A stretch of DNA of 64,000 bases, from positions 2,371,173 through 2,435,172 of the forward strand of contig NC_135222.1 in NCBI RefSeq assembly GCF_052324685.1. The letters run 5' to 3'. The notes below the pieces were generated by a model. That model did not search any database. It saw only the letters and a list, made by a program, of their open reading frames with translations, and was not told the origin of the DNA. Origin of the DNA: Brachyhypopomus gauderio. Lineage: Eukaryota > Chordata > Actinopteri > Gymnotiformes > Hypopomidae. Below are positions 21,601-33,081 of the stretch, piece by piece; the first letter of the stretch is position 1, and every line of letters begins with the position of its first letter. A program made the translations under genes and the position numbers.

Positions 21601-22304
21601 GATGTTGGCTCTTCTACCAGTTACAACATGCGAACATGCTAACTGTTCCTTTAGGCTCATTTCAAATGGGGGGCAGAGTGCCAGACCTATGAGGTGGCAG
21701 TGAAGGTGTGTACTGTGGGCAGGACTGGACCTAAGCCCTCCATAACCACAGAGCTGAACTGGGGATCGGTCCCTGTATTCATTCAAATGGTTGGCCATAG
21801 GTACGTACTATGGAAAATTAGCAGTTTTTGGTAGGTTGGTTGTAATTTCATGTAGAATGCAATGACAAGAAAAAAATGTAACATTGAAGTAAAAACAAAT
21901 ATCTGAACTTACCACTCTGAAGGATTGGGGAGTATTTACCGGGCGTGTCCTACGTTATGGGCTTCTATCAGAAACATGAGACAAACAGTGAACAACAAGT
22001 TTCAGCCACTCTATCTTCCACTCAAGAAGGCTTTGATGTTAAAGTCAAAATTCCTGAGGTACGGTTATATTTTAGTATCTGTGCCACCATGTGAGTTAAA
22101 TATGTTTTTGACTTAACATTCTATGTAAAAATCATGCATAAAAATACCTTTGCTTCATACATTTCCTCTTTGTTGTGATGTTTGTTTAATTTTTCTAACA
22201 AAATTTGCTTTTGTGTTCAACAGCTGACTATTTATCGCCATGGAATTTCCCCACCATTTGAATTCATGGGTATTGAAAGTAACATGTCTCAAATAATAAA
22301 CTGA
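12696..22304 (+). CDS. vtg3: Type C (phosvitin-less) vitellogenin, complete 27-exon gene
   Basis: Yolk precursor: a secreted large lipid-transfer protein made in liver and taken up by oocytes. Exons start at 12696, 12955, 14882, 15224, 15575, 15834, 16168, 16401, 17164, 17433, 17660, 18189, 18499, 18817, 19044, 19225, 19484, 19770, 20122, 20394, 20618, 20871, 21079, 21251 (or 21254), 21655, 21923 and 22224. They end at 12735, 12975, 15033, 15475, 15736, 15982, 16318, 16558, 17329, 17558, 17878, 18406, 18596, 18941, 19136, 19344, 19673, 19857, 20307, 20532, 20786, 20980, 21117, 21463, 21800, 22058 and 22304. The sum is 3747 nt (1248 aa), in phase throughout. Exon 1 encodes a signal peptide (MFWLLFCLFVAFAAS). 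KTYEYKY near the N-terminus and the helical stretch in exons 8-13 (ALKALGNAGH, ASIILLETKPP) mark the lipovitellin heavy chain. Exons 24-27 encode the light chain (YKSAAYY, ANWKICADA, WGAECQTYEV). There is no serine-rich phosvitin and no C-terminal vWD/cysteine region. The architecture and length fit VtgC (zebrafish vtg3 type). The symbol is by class, not proven orthology. Confidence 0.93.
13221..14620 (-). mobile_element. Tc1-like DNA transposon in vitellogenin intron 2
   Basis: The element is 1400 bp, bounded by near-perfect inverted termini of at least 27 bp (outer bases CACTACCGTTCAAAAGTTTG at the left, its complement at the right). TA dinucleotides flank it at 13219-13220 and 14621-14622. 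It carries a broken transposase on the minus strand. Confidence 0.95.
13385..14166 (-). pseudogene. Broken Tc1-like transposase
   Basis: Two minus-strand segments in different frames. The first (14166-13918) encodes the helix-turn-helix DNA-binding part (MRDIAKKLKISYNGV, RRRSGRPRCTT). The second (13921-13385) encodes most of the DDE domain (KHGGGNVMVWGC, QQDNDPKHTS, WPAQSPDL). A frameshift lies near 13920. The sequence right after SPDL, where the family has the third catalytic acid in an NPIE-type motif, is replaced by unrelated residues and a stop, so the C-terminus is deleted. The copy cannot be autonomous. Confidence 0.9.
16608..17040 (-). mobile_element. L2-type LINE 3' tail inserted in vitellogenin intron 8
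   Basis: The start is a (TCAA)n run followed by a segment whose complement reads as the common fish LINE ending (TTGTGAAAAGCGCTATAAA-like). It continues into a module seen widely in fish repeats (AAAAACTCCCTATGATGGGG and AACCCATCCTCCATTGGGCA). It is inserted antisense to the gene, between exons 8 and 9. The inner boundary near 17040 is approximate. Confidence 0.7.
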
Positions 22305-22770
22305 ATTTTAAAAAATGAAAAGGCCAAACTCGAGGTCAATACACTGGTTGGCCACAAGATGGTGCAACAGAGAGAGTGGTGTGGCGAGAGATAAATCATG
22401 ATATCTGTACTTTCACATCTTACATTTAATCTCAAATTTCAAGTAATTGCTGATCTAATTTGTAATGTAATTAGTCCTAATTAAAATGTTCATATTCATG
22501 ATGTTTAAAATGTTTTCATGAAACAATGACGTGCAGTGTAATGTAAACACTACAGTGAGAGACAAGAGGACTTTAGACCAATATTTATACACATGCAGCA
22601 CACCTGCATTTATAATGATATCACATGGACTCACAGTATATCAGTTTGTTCAGTCCATGAAACATGATGTCAAAATAAATTTGCCTGACCAAATCACAAA
22701 AATATTTACTCTCTTTATTAAAACATTGTCACCTTACAATTTGATCAAGACCCAAAATAAATTTAAATTG
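22305..22770. other. vitellogenin 3' flank
   Basis: AT-rich sequence with no gene. AATAAA-type poly(A) signals overlap the stop codon region and recur near 22672. Confidence 0.5.
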
Positions 22771-22775
22771 CTCGT

Positions 22776-23633
22776 TGTAACGACTCATGACAAGGGGGCA
22801 GACACAAATGCGATACAGAGTGTGTTTTATTTTGAACCGAGAGCGAGACTGGTTGAATCGCGGTAACGCCGATTCGTATTGTACGAGATCGACGCGGCAT
22901 GTTGGTCTTCTACACAATGCATGAAAGACTGGGTTATACACAGCAGTAAAACTCACACAGCAACGAAGGCTGAAGCACTCTGATACATAAATATACACAA
23001 CACAGTGCATGAAAGACTGGGTTATACAAAACAGTAGAACTAACAGCAACGAAGGCTGAAATAAACTTAGATACATAAATACACACATACAACATACGAG
23101 CAACACAAAAATGACAGTGACCAGGTTAACTAATTCTTCCACTAACCTAACCATTTTACTACAAATGCAAACAAGAAAGAACACACAAATTTACTACAGA
23201 GACATTACTTTAAATGCAACGACCACAGCAACGATCACTCATTCAGGATCAAACTACACATACGAAAACGGACGTTTGATTAACATACACAACCATGTAG
23301 AAAACCCGAATACAAGCTAAAAGACCATCCAAAGTACGATTCATAAACACGACCCACAAAACTGACACTCGCTATAAACCAAGAGGCACAGGAATGCGAA
23401 CATCGCTGAGAAATCATGAACACTTAGTGACTTACAACGAAGAACTAAACCCAAGAGAATTATAAGCCTAACTAATCAAGAAAACCCCTAGGAACAGCTG
23501 AACATTAATCAATAGGGGCGGAGCTAAGAACAGAAGACATAGCCACCAAAATAAACAAGGAAATCAAAAAGGGGCCGACCCTAGCAACCACGGAGGTGTG
23601 GCTCGTCAAGGAGGGGGGAGATAGAACGTAACA
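22776..23633 (-). mobile_element. Solo LTR, Ty3/gypsy-like (858 bp)
   Basis: The sequence starts TGTAACGACT, ends GAACGTAACA, and is flanked by a 5-bp direct duplication, CTCGT (22771-22775 and 23634-23638). An AATAAA on the minus strand near 22829 suggests minus orientation. No internal gag-pol is present, so it is a recombined solo LTR. Family assignment rests on the overall look of fish gypsy LTRs and is less sure than the LTR call itself. Confidence 0.85.
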
Positions 23634-23638
23634 CTCGT

Positions 23639-24395
23639 TTCCTATTTATTTTATTTTATTTTATTTCAGAGAAAAAAATCCTCATATATTCCCATTCCTT
23701 TTTGTAATATGACAGTATGTTAATCTCTTTTCATTCCATAAAATAATAAATTAAGGAACCAACAAATAGTGACTTTTGTTTTGTTGCCTCTGAATTTTGC
23801 CTTATTCTCAACAGCATTGCCAACAGAACTTTAGCTTTAGTATTTAAAGGCAACAGTGATGTTTAATGAGATATATAAAATATGCATATAATTGTGGTGA
23901 CTACTGTGACTGGACAGAGACTCCAAGATGAGTGGGAATGTGGTGCGTATGTCTCACAGATGTGCTATGGAGGATTGACCAGTTTACTGGTCATGAGCTT
24001 AGGTGTTGTCTTGGTGACACAACTGTAGGTCATAGGTGAAGTTCACATGGGAGGAGCTCAAATGCAAGAGACTGAAACCTTTTCAGCTCTAAAAGCTGAG
24101 ACAGTTGAAAGTAATGTTGAATACATGCAGAAACAAATGCAAACTTTTTTGTTTGTTTGTTTTTTCAGTTAAGTTTAGTATATAAGTTAGTATAATATTT
24201 ATACGTTAGTATAAGTGCCAAACCATGACGTATTGTGGATTTTCCTCAAGGCTGATGGGTTTTTGAAAATGCCATGGTATGTGGAGTACATTGTAACATG
24301 TTGTTCCATTGTGCTCGTAAATAAGAGGCATGCTTTAGAACCTGGAAACAGTCAGCCGCAGCTCTGGAGCACGTGGTCTCCTAGGCATGTGTGTC
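23639..24395. other. Intergenic spacer, no gene
   Basis: AT-rich sequence with a (TTTTA)n patch at about 23650. No exon or clear repeat element was recognised. Confidence 0.5.
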
Positions 24396-25299
24396 TTATG
24401 GCGCATTTCCACTAGGGCCTGCTTGGCGCGGTACGGTTCGATACGGGTCGCTTCGCAACGGAACGGTACGGTCGCGTTGTGTTTCCATTACAATGGTGAA
24501 CCACCCCAATGTGGGTGGAGTCGCTGTTGGCGCGCGGGTTGTAGTGTCGTGACATCATTTGTATGCGACCACAACACCGGCATTTGTATGCGACCACAAC
24601 ACCGGCACAACACCCCTTAACAAATAGCATTATTGTATCTTATTTATCTTTATCTTCATTATTGTATGTGGTTGCTCTAATTATTGATAATAATTTGGTA
24701 TTACTCAAACAGGCTGAACACACCCTGCATAAAAAGCATCAGTCATACAATCAAATGAAATCAAACTTTATTATGAAATATAGATATTTAAAGTACAACA
24801 TATGTAAATTATAGTTATAGTTTAAAAAAGTGCAAAAAGCAAATATATACGTATAGCTTTATATGAAATAAATATTTATAGTACTACAAGCAACATTTTG
24901 TGTGCTTTTACTGGCGTCTGTCTCGCATGGTGTTCACAAGTTCGCCAAGCACCCCGAGGAAAGCCCGGTTGAAGGAAACATTTTCCGCCAACTCCGCTCG
25001 CCTCGTCAGTGGAAGAGGAATCTTGAACGTAAAAAATAACAAATATTAAACACAAGCATTCCCGTGAAAGCAACAACAATATAGCGTAACTGCACAAAAT
25101 GTGTAGCACGTCATCGCTGCTATGGCTACAGCTAACTAGCAACTAGCAAGGCTAAGAGCTAGCTATTGTACAGTAGTGACTGTGGTGGTAACATTAACTA
25201 CAAACACAGCTCTAAATTCCTGCGTTTACAATAGATGCGTTCATATTACATCTTTTACGAGCCTAGTAAAACTGAAATCACAATACACTCACCATTCTC

Positions 25300-25688
25300 C
25301 GTGGCCTCCAGCACTGACATTGCCGTGTCTGTCCAGCTCTTTCTCTTCCGTTACTGGCTGGCCGGTGACCGTATATGACATCCATTTGCTGGAACCATTT
25401 CCAGTCTTTGCGGTTTGCTCCGCTGCGTCCGTTATGGTCCTTCACCGCCCGGTAATCGCGTTAAGCTTTTTTAGCTTAGACCGACCGGCACTGCTGAATG
25501 GACCGCTGGTAGCCATGAGTGGCCATTAGCGCGGAAACCTCGCTAAAAACCTTTACATTTCTAGTAGCCCCGTCCAGTTCGCCCTGGATTTTTTGATCGC
25601 TGATTATTAACAGAAAGGTTTGTACCTCGGCGTTTGACCAGGGAACAGACTTCGCTCCTTGGGTTTTAAAAATGGCTGAGGAGTCCAT
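25300..25688 (-). pseudogene. Harbinger Myb/SANT-like protein, inactivated
   Basis: Read on the minus strand from 25688, the frame encodes a Myb/SANT-like start (PWSNAEVQTFLL, ELDGATRNVKV, GYQRSIQQC). Two in-frame TAA stops follow near 25470-25460. The same frame then continues with family-typical residues (YRAVKDHNGRSG, WKWFQQMDVIYGHRPASNG) to about 25300. In active Harbinger elements this protein helps import the transposase and bind DNA. Because the frame is kept across the stops, the damage is mainly by point mutation. Confidence 0.8.
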
Positions 25689-25731
25689 AGCATAGCGGAG
25701 GAGTCGCTCTCCTGACGCAACCTGTGACGAC

Positions 25732-26718
25732 CAGTGTTGCCATAGTTACTTTGAAACAGTAATCCGACTACTGACTACTGACTACTTCTTTAAAAAGTAA
25801 CTCAGTTAAGTTACTGACTACTTGCTTTTAAAAGTAACTAAGTTAGATTACTTTTAGTTACTTTCAGCAGAGGCTGATCCCCCGCCCCTATAACATGAAA
25901 ATGACTACCAGTTCTGCCAATACTCACTTTATTGACATGTATTTTAACCGGAACATCAAAAATGACACTGGCATTTGTAAACTTTTTCTTGAAATAGGCT
26001 TACATGTTTTTTAAATAAATAAATAAGACAGTCTTTCTGTTCAACTCCGCCCACTTACAGGGTTGCCAACTGTCACGCATTGAGACACACGCATTTGACT
26101 GTCTTCACACGCTTACGCCACACTTCCGATATCTCACGCCGAAAAAAAAATCCAGTTTATTTACCTCTGATCCACATCTATGATTCAATGAGTTACTAGT
26201 TCGATCTGGCGCCAACCACCGGCGATCGATCGATCGCGATATAATACTGAATTTAGTCAATTTTACACCCCGCCCGGTAACAATTTACGTTCGCCGCCAA
26301 GCCCCGTTTTTTTTTTTTTTTTCAGGTTTGACGTTGTGTTTTTGAAAGTAGACAGCACTCTGTCGCCAGGACAGAGTGTACAACGGACCTTAATGTTGTC
26401 TTCCTTAGCCGAAATAAAATCAAAATAATGCCTGTATTTCCAGCTGCTAAAGGCGAACCTCTCCTTCCATCTGACTTTGGCGCCGCAGAGCAGAGATGAC
26501 GTAACCGCGTAAGAAACGTGTAGCCAAAAAATAAGAATGAATAAATATAACCTACGTTCCCCCGAAATGCAGAAATAGTAACGCACGATGTTTTAGATAA
26601 GTAACTTTAATCTGACTACTAGTTTTTAAATAGTAGTTGCGTTAGACTACTCGTTACTGAAAAAAGTAGTCCGACTACAGTAACGCGTTACTAAGTAACG
26701 CGTTACCGGCATCACTGG
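25732..26718 (-). mobile_element. hAT-family element nested in the Harbinger element
   Basis: The ends are CAGTGTTGCC and GGCATCACTG (imperfect inverted termini). They are flanked by a perfect 8-bp duplication, GTGACGAC, at 25724-25731 and 26719-26726, the hAT signature. Subterminal regions are rich in AGTAAC/GTTACT repeats. The element is 987 bp and holds only a BED zinc-finger-like fragment. Confidence 0.92.
26300..26480 (-). pseudogene. BED zinc-finger fragment of a hAT transposase
   Basis: The minus-strand frame shows W-KYRHYFDFISAK, then CTLCPGD and FKNTTSNL. This is the N-terminal BED finger seen in fish hAT transposases. It runs into a poly-lysine stretch from a T16-type homopolymer near 26305, where the histidine-containing end of the finger should be. 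The catalytic domain is missing. Confidence 0.75.
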
Positions 26719-26930
26719 TGACGACACTCCCTAGCCAATCAGTGTCATGCTGTCCCTCCACGTCACAGAACTGTACCGCTTCGGAACGGTTAGAACCTCG
26801 AGCGAGTCGGTACGAAAAAAGTACCCAAAGGGGCCGGCTCACAGGGTACTGGTACTAATGGAAACACTCACAAACCGTCGCGAATCGAACCGTACCGCGC
26901 CAAGCAGGCCCTAGTGGAAATGCGCCATTA

Positions 26931-27615
26931 GACTCTGGCTCAACCAATGTCTCATGGATCAAAGTATATTCAATTCAGCCATAGCCATATATTCTCACTC
27001 TCCAGTTTGTTGCCTGAATGGAAAAAAAAAACTTTTATTTTTAGATGACTAAATGCATCTCAGTAGATCTCTGCAATTTTGGCAATATCATCTGAGTTTG
27101 GCTATTTGACCTTACAATTCCAGAGCCAATGTCAAATTTAGAATTAGAAATGTTCCTTTTAAATCTTTATCATCTCAAAATGTCAGATGTGTCCTTTGTG
27201 TTATTCATATTGAATGGCCCCAGACACATACTCGTACATTTGGAACCAACCAGACTGCTACCAAAATGTTCTGCAATGAAGATGCATTGATGCATTTCAA
27301 CTGGTTAAACACTGAAGCCAAAAGCCGACGTACCCTTGACAGCAAACCGACATAAAACGATCTACTAACTAAAATGAAACTTTTATTTTGAAATTGACAT
27401 GCCAGATAATTAGGTTTCTGTTTCGTTAGCCATGCCTTCATTCAGAAACCTCGAGTCGAGCTGTTAGCCAGATGCTATCGCGGCTTTTGATGCAAAACAA
27501 GAATATAGTGAAGCAGGCAGATTAATAAAATTTTCGAAATTTTAACATTTAAACTTTGTAAAACCTGTAAATGATAACCTTTCTACAACAAGCCGTTTAG
27601 GTTAGCTAGTTAGCC
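26931..27615. other. Upstream flank of mpv17l2
   Basis: No exon recognised. A minus-strand frame at 27205-27441 is open but resembles no family I know. The mpv17l2 promoter should be near 27550-27610; no TATA box is evident. Confidence 0.45.
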
Positions 27616-30530
27616 ATGATGCTCCGAAGCAAAGAGTTGCTTGTTCGGATATCCTTCTACTCGAGACCGTTTCTGTCTGGTAAATATCTGTTAGTGACCA
27701 ACATAGTGAGTGGAGGCCTGCTGGGTGTGGGGGACTTTATTCAGCAGAGCAGAGCGAAGCGACAAACACCGACCAAACACCGGGACTGGTCCCGCACAGG
27801 TACCTGCGCAAGCCTCCACCGGCCAAGACCTCACTTTTATTATATTTAGCGTTAATAGCGCAGTTACCATGACATCACAGCCAGTACCAGGAAGAAGGCG
27901 CAAATCTTACGAGATTAGCAAACACCAGAAGTATTTGCAAGACGTTTAAAGTGAAGAGCCACTGTTTTAAAGAAAAAAACAAAGTTTGAAAAATGTGGTA
28001 TTGAGCTAAAAGTATTTTTAATTAAGGCATGAAAAAGTAAGATTTTTAGAGCCATATCACGACATGTTCACCAGCGTCACGTATGACGTCACGAGGAGGT
28101 GATGAAATCTGTCCAAATAATTAAAACATTTATGGAACTGCGTCAAGTAAAGTTTAAGAATTATTGTCGGCAAATTAGTAAATCATAAAGTTAATTACTC
28201 AAAATGTTTTCTCACACTATGCACATATTGATACTTTCCTCTCTTCTATAAGCAAAAAAGTTTACATTTCCAGATATTAATTTGTTTGTACATAAGATAC
28301 AAACAAATATCTCATATGATTTATAAATCAATTAACTGATAATTGAACCGGCTTTCTGTTGGCTTTTACATCACCACAAATTCCAAAGATTGTACTTACA
28401 TGTATTTATGTACATTGATATGGAGTGGACATCAAAATTCATTAGTTGTCCGTTAGCCTTATTCATCATTCACTCGAGTTAGTTAGACTGCAAAATGAAA
28501 TCGCTTTCAGTTCATACATTATGTTGTCATATGACTAAGTGTAATTAAATGGTCTATATCTGGGGTAAAATTACAAGGTCATTGCAGTCAGTCGAGGCAT
28601 CCCAGAGAATGTGGGTGATATGGATTCTCATGGCCAAGGTTACTATGATGTTAAAGACTACATAATGACTGGCATGATTGAAATATTAAGAAAAGTTTCA
28701 TGGTGTGATGTCTTAGCTCACAGTTTGGTGTGCCATTTAACCAATGATTGTCTTAATCATTTTCTTATTTTGACACTAAAAACAAAAATTCCTGGACATA
28801 TCGTAATGAGTTCAAGTATATGCCTTTGTTTATTATTCGTGTGATTGTATATAGGTTGAAATGCAGCAGAATTTGGTTAGCAATCATGTTTCTGTTTCAT
28901 CTGTATGTTGTTTCCACATACAGATTAGCTCTTTTTAGAAAGAAGCAAAACTATACCCCCCCCCCCCCCCCCCCCCCCCCCCAACACCACCAATTACATT
29001 TATTTACAATAAAAGCTGAGTGGTATTAGGAAACAATGATCACCTTAAACACCTTAAAGCTATTTTGTGACATGTGTTGTGAAATGCGCTATATAAATAA
29101 ATTTGACTTTGACTTTGATCAAAGGTTGTTGTTTTTTCAGTTATAACATTTGTACTTGAAATTAACCCCTGATTGCACCTTAATCTTAACTATTACTCTC
29201 CGTCCAGGTCGCATGTGTGTAGTTGGGTGTTCCATGGGACCCTTCCTCCACTACTGGTATCTGTGGTTGGACAGGCTCTATTCCGGAAAAGCCCTGAAAA
29301 CCGTTGCCAAGAAAGTTTTGATAGACCAGATGGTTGCATCCCCACTGCTTGGGGCATGGTACTTCATAGGTATGGCCCAGGCCCTTTGTTAAATATTTGC
29401 ATTATACACAACATAAATGTAGTCGATGTTTAATCATGACCTGTTTGTGGCCCAGGTTTGCTTCCTAACTGCATAGCTCACATGTCTACCCTCCACTGAG
29501 CCACTGCTGCTACAGGACATAGATTTGTGTTTCCAAAGTATTGACTGAAGGTGCTGCTAACAGGCCCGTGTGTGTGTTTCAGGCTTGGCCATCATGGAGG
29601 GCAGTGGTGTGGAGACGGGCTGTGCTGAGTTTAAAGAGAAGTTCTGGGAATTCTATAAGGTACATTTTGCAGTCTTAATTCCATATTTCCCAGAAGTACC
29701 TTTTCAGTTTTATCTTGTAAAACTGTTGTTGAGAATTGCTTAGCAAGCATTTACATATTGTTTCGCAAAATAAAGTAATGAGTTACAGATTACTCAAAAT
29801 GTGTAATGTTGATGGGAAGTGAAAAATTAACAAGCAACAGGCAGTAGATGAAATTCATAAACTATTTTTGTCATATCTCCACACACACACACACACACAC
29901 ACTCTTTCTGGGACAGAAAGAGATTAAAATGCACCAAGTGTACAACGTGCTTGCCCAGCTGATGGAGGACCTCTGTCTGAAACGTCCTGTTTCTCTGGAA
30001 ACTTTATGTACTTCACTGCTTTTTATCTCTCTACATATCTTACTGACGTGTGTGTTTTAAAAGGAAAACAATGTTTTTGTGTTACTAGGCGGACTGGTGT
30101 GTCTGGCCGACAGCACAGATGATCAACTTTTACTTCCTGCCAGCTACACTTCGGGTTTTGTATGTAAATACAGTTACATTAGGATGGGACACCTACCTCT
30201 CTTATCTTAAACACAGAGTGAGTTCTCTTGACCTCATTTTAGACTTGGTTTATAATAAAGTAATGTGCCAAAAGAGAACCAGTTAGAGGCACATAGAGTT
30301 AGATTTTTGCTCTCTGAAAGAGTTTTTTTCTGGACTTGACTCACTTCACATGAATTTGTCTAAGGTTGAAAAGATCTCTTCCAGACATGTGTTTAAATGA
30401 TGTGTAAAACTAACTTCAACCGCATTTCATATTTTAGGATATAGATGAAAGGCCGGACCACATTGAGCCAGAAACACAGGACCCACCTGTGCCTCGCCCC
30501 TCCATGACACATGTGGATGACAAACTCTAG
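27616..30530 (+). CDS. mpv17l2: Mpv17-like protein 2, complete 5-exon gene
   Basis: Inner-membrane mitochondrial protein of the PMP22/Mpv17 family; in mammals MPV17L2 associates with the mitochondrial ribosome large subunit and supports assembly. Exons: 27616-27799, 29208-29369, 29583-29659, 30089-30217, 30438-30530. All junctions are GT-AG and in phase, giving 214 aa against about 206 in human. Exon 2 encodes [19 protein letters not shown] and [14 protein letters not shown]. Exons 3-4 encode [16 protein letters not shown] and [14 protein letters not shown], all strongly conserved in MPV17L2 rather than MPV17 or PXMP2. The N-terminus is basic and hydroxylated, as expected for mitochondrial targeting. 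Two adjacent ATG codons open the frame (27616 and 27619). A poly(A) signal AATAAA lies at 30961. Confidence 0.95.
28956..28982. repeat. C27 homopolymer in mpv17l2 intron 1
   Basis: Twenty-seven consecutive C residues. The exact length is uncertain because homopolymers are prone to assembly error. Confidence 0.9.
29041..29120 (+). mobile_element. L2-type LINE 3' tail fragment
   Basis: The sequence GTTGTGAAATGCGCTATATA followed by AATAAATTTGACTTTGACTT is the typical 3' end of fish L2-like LINEs and the SINEs that copy it, with a short tandem tail. It is in sense orientation in intron 1 of mpv17l2. Confidence 0.65.
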
Positions 30531-31700
30531 ATCCCACCATGCTTAGCTCTGCTTTAACTTATGGACCTAGAATGATCACAAAAGTATGTTAATTCTGGAA
30601 GAGTATTAATTTGATGTATCGTCTTAAAACGGTTATGATTCTGCCATGTATTTTGTGGCTTAAATTAATCCTGCTGAAGGAGTCCAGAGTTCAGTACTGA
30701 AACTGAGATGTCATTTGTCATTTCTCCTTTGTGGCAAGGGGGGTGTTGCTGGCTGGTTCCAGACAGCACTGTCGGCCCGGTTAAGTCACGGTGTCCGCCG
30801 TAGCTTGAACAGGTTGTCATCTCCTCTCTCACGCCCAGGGGCACTGCGTCTTGAAAAGATGAAGTGTCATGCTCAACAACCCTTGTGCTGGTTTTGGCAT
30901 GGGTAGTTTAAATAATCTGGCTTCAGATCTATATTTGACATTTATAGACTGTCAGATGCCAATAAAGTAGACTGTAGACGAAGCCTAACAAATAATATGG
31001 AATTCTTTGGGCTAATGGCCTCCAATGTTTACCACATCTGTAGTGTGGTTTAACTGGCAAGTATTCAAATGAATATAATAAATACGATGGAGAAAATACT
31101 GTACTTGGAGGTCTAAGCACTCCCTCAGAAAAGCTATATGAGTTATAGTAATGTATAGTTCATTTTGCAGCACTGAAGTAACTGGCTACAGTATTTCAGA
31201 CTCGCAGTGTGACTCAGGTTATCATTAATTACAGAGTCTGGCTACTCTGTACAGTGTGCAAGTGATCACAAACTGCAGAAGTGGTTCATAACTGATATCC
31301 AGTATAACGCAGCCATAGATCAGCTGTAAACTTGCGTTGTGACGCACACAGTCTCCAGTATAAGAACCATCCTCAGTAATCCTGGAGGACTCCAGGACTT
31401 CAATCACATACATGTAATACATGTGACTTCTTTGTCTCCATTGTTGCCTGTTGTGTCAATGGTTTGTGTGAAAAGTTTCCATTATATTTGCATTTCTGGT
31501 TGTGTTTATAGATTCAAATCATATTTGAATGGTAGTATTAAAATAAATATCGCTTGCGCTGTTTGTCACAATATTGTTATTTTGCCTTGTTTCTGAGCTG
31601 TTTGTCTTAATTTTTCACGTTTTTCACGATTATAGAATATAAAACACTTGAATTAGTTCTGTTCTATAACTGTCAAAGTTTAAAGAGGTCTTAGGATGTT
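30531..31700. other. mpv17l2 3' region
   Basis: The 3'UTR to the AATAAA at 30961, followed by AT-rich intergenic DNA. No further gene seen. Confidence 0.5.
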
Positions 31701-31703
31701 CTG

Positions 31704-32707
31704 TACAATGTTTCCAAATTGTTATGCAAATAATATTTTCTCAGATTTTCCAAAATTACCTATATGAATTGCAGTCATTGTAATTTTCCATTCATCAACA
31801 ATTAGAGTAAAATTGAAAGGTTTTTGAACACACTGCCAATGATATCAGTAATATATATAAACTCAATGCATGTTCCAAATTATTATGCACAGCAGAGTTT
31901 TCAACCTTTTCATTTTTATAAAGAACACAAAAAATGGATGGTCATTTGTGGAATTATAAGCATTAGGCATTAGCAGGTTATTACAAACTGAAATCAAACA
32001 GTTTTCAAGTCAAAACTTTATTCTAGGTGATGTTACATTTGCACATTTGTTCTAAAGGAGCTTCTGAACTCTCTCATCCATTGAATTTGTCTTTTGGATC
32101 ATATCTGCTTCTGTTGTTGTGCATGAGGACAGAATACCCTCCCAGAGATGTTGCTTAGATGTGAATGTCCTCCTGCCATCACAGACACTCCTTTTGATGA
32201 TGCTCCAGAGGTTCTCAATGGGGTTGAGGTCAGGGGAGCATGGGGGCCACATCATACGTTTGTCCCCTTTTATGTCCATAGCAGCCAGAGATGCAAATGT
32301 GTTCTTTGCAGCATGAGACGGTGCATTATCATGCATGAAAATGATCTTGCTGTGGAATGCACGGTTCTTCTTATTGAACCATGGCAGGAAGTGCTGTTGA
32401 GAAACTCCACATACATTATGGAGGTCAGCTTTACCCCATCAGGGATCCTAAAGGGGCCAACAATCTCTCTCCCCATGATTCCAGCCCAAAACATTACGCC
32501 ACCTCCTCCGCCTTCTTAAGTAGTCTTGCCTTTAATTGGATACACCTGCCAAACTAATTAGCTCAGGTGGCTGCAATTGCTTTCAGTGATATAAAGAGCC
32601 CGGACACACATCACCATCAATGGGTTTAACTGAAAAAAATAAAAAATAATAAAATCCTTACCTTATCACTCCTAAACACTTTTTGCACAATAATTTGGAA
32701 CACTGTA
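31704..32707 (-). mobile_element. Internally deleted Tc1/mariner-like element
   Basis: The ends are inverted copies (left TACAATGTTTCCAAATTGTT, right end complementary, reading ...AATTTGGAACACTGTA). A further internal copy of the motif lies at about 31873. It is 1004 bp, shorter than the roughly 1.4-1.6 kb of a full element, and carries only the 3' part of a transposase on the minus strand. Confidence 0.85.
32052..32500 (-). pseudogene. Tc1/mariner-like transposase C-terminal remnant
   Basis: Minus-strand segments encode MFWAGIMGREIVGPFRIPDG (from 32494), then, after a frameshift, MHDNAPSHAAKN and PCSPDLNPIENLWSIIKR down to 32052. The second and third catalytic acids (HDNAPSH, NPIE) are present. 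The N-terminal DNA-binding half is deleted, so the copy is dead. It is a different lineage from the element in the vitellogenin gene. Confidence 0.9.
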
Positions 32708-33081
32708 TGTCCTGTATCCATCATTTTTAAAGAACCAAAATTAAACAATGTTGATGAGTGCACATGTTGATGAGTGATCTTGGTCACTATTATTTATTTA
32801 ATAAACCTCATTTGTGGATGTGATTTTGATCAATTATCCATGTATGTTTTTAAAACAGATTGGTTGTGCCAATAGTGCTCCATTGTTTTAAAATGGATTT
32901 TATCAGTGCAAACAGTGACTAAATAAAGTCAGGTATTATTGATGAGCTTCTGTTGGAGAAACAAACCACACCTCTATATAGCCACATCCTGTTAGGGACG
33001 TGAGTTCTGCCTACTTCACCGCACCTCCATCAATTCTCGGCATGTTGTTTCGGTTCTGTATGTAGGTTACTTGTGCGCAGC

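Larger units (their letters stand above)
24399..26927 (-). mobile_element. PIF/Harbinger-like DNA transposon
   Basis: Terminal inverted repeats start TGGCGCATTTCCACTAGGGC and match for about 45 bp at both ends. TTA trinucleotides flank the element (24396-24398 and 26928-26930), the typical Harbinger target duplication. It contains a decayed Myb-like accessory gene on the minus strand, and a second transposon (hAT) has inserted into it. No Harbinger nuclease gene was seen, so it is non-autonomous. Confidence 0.9.
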
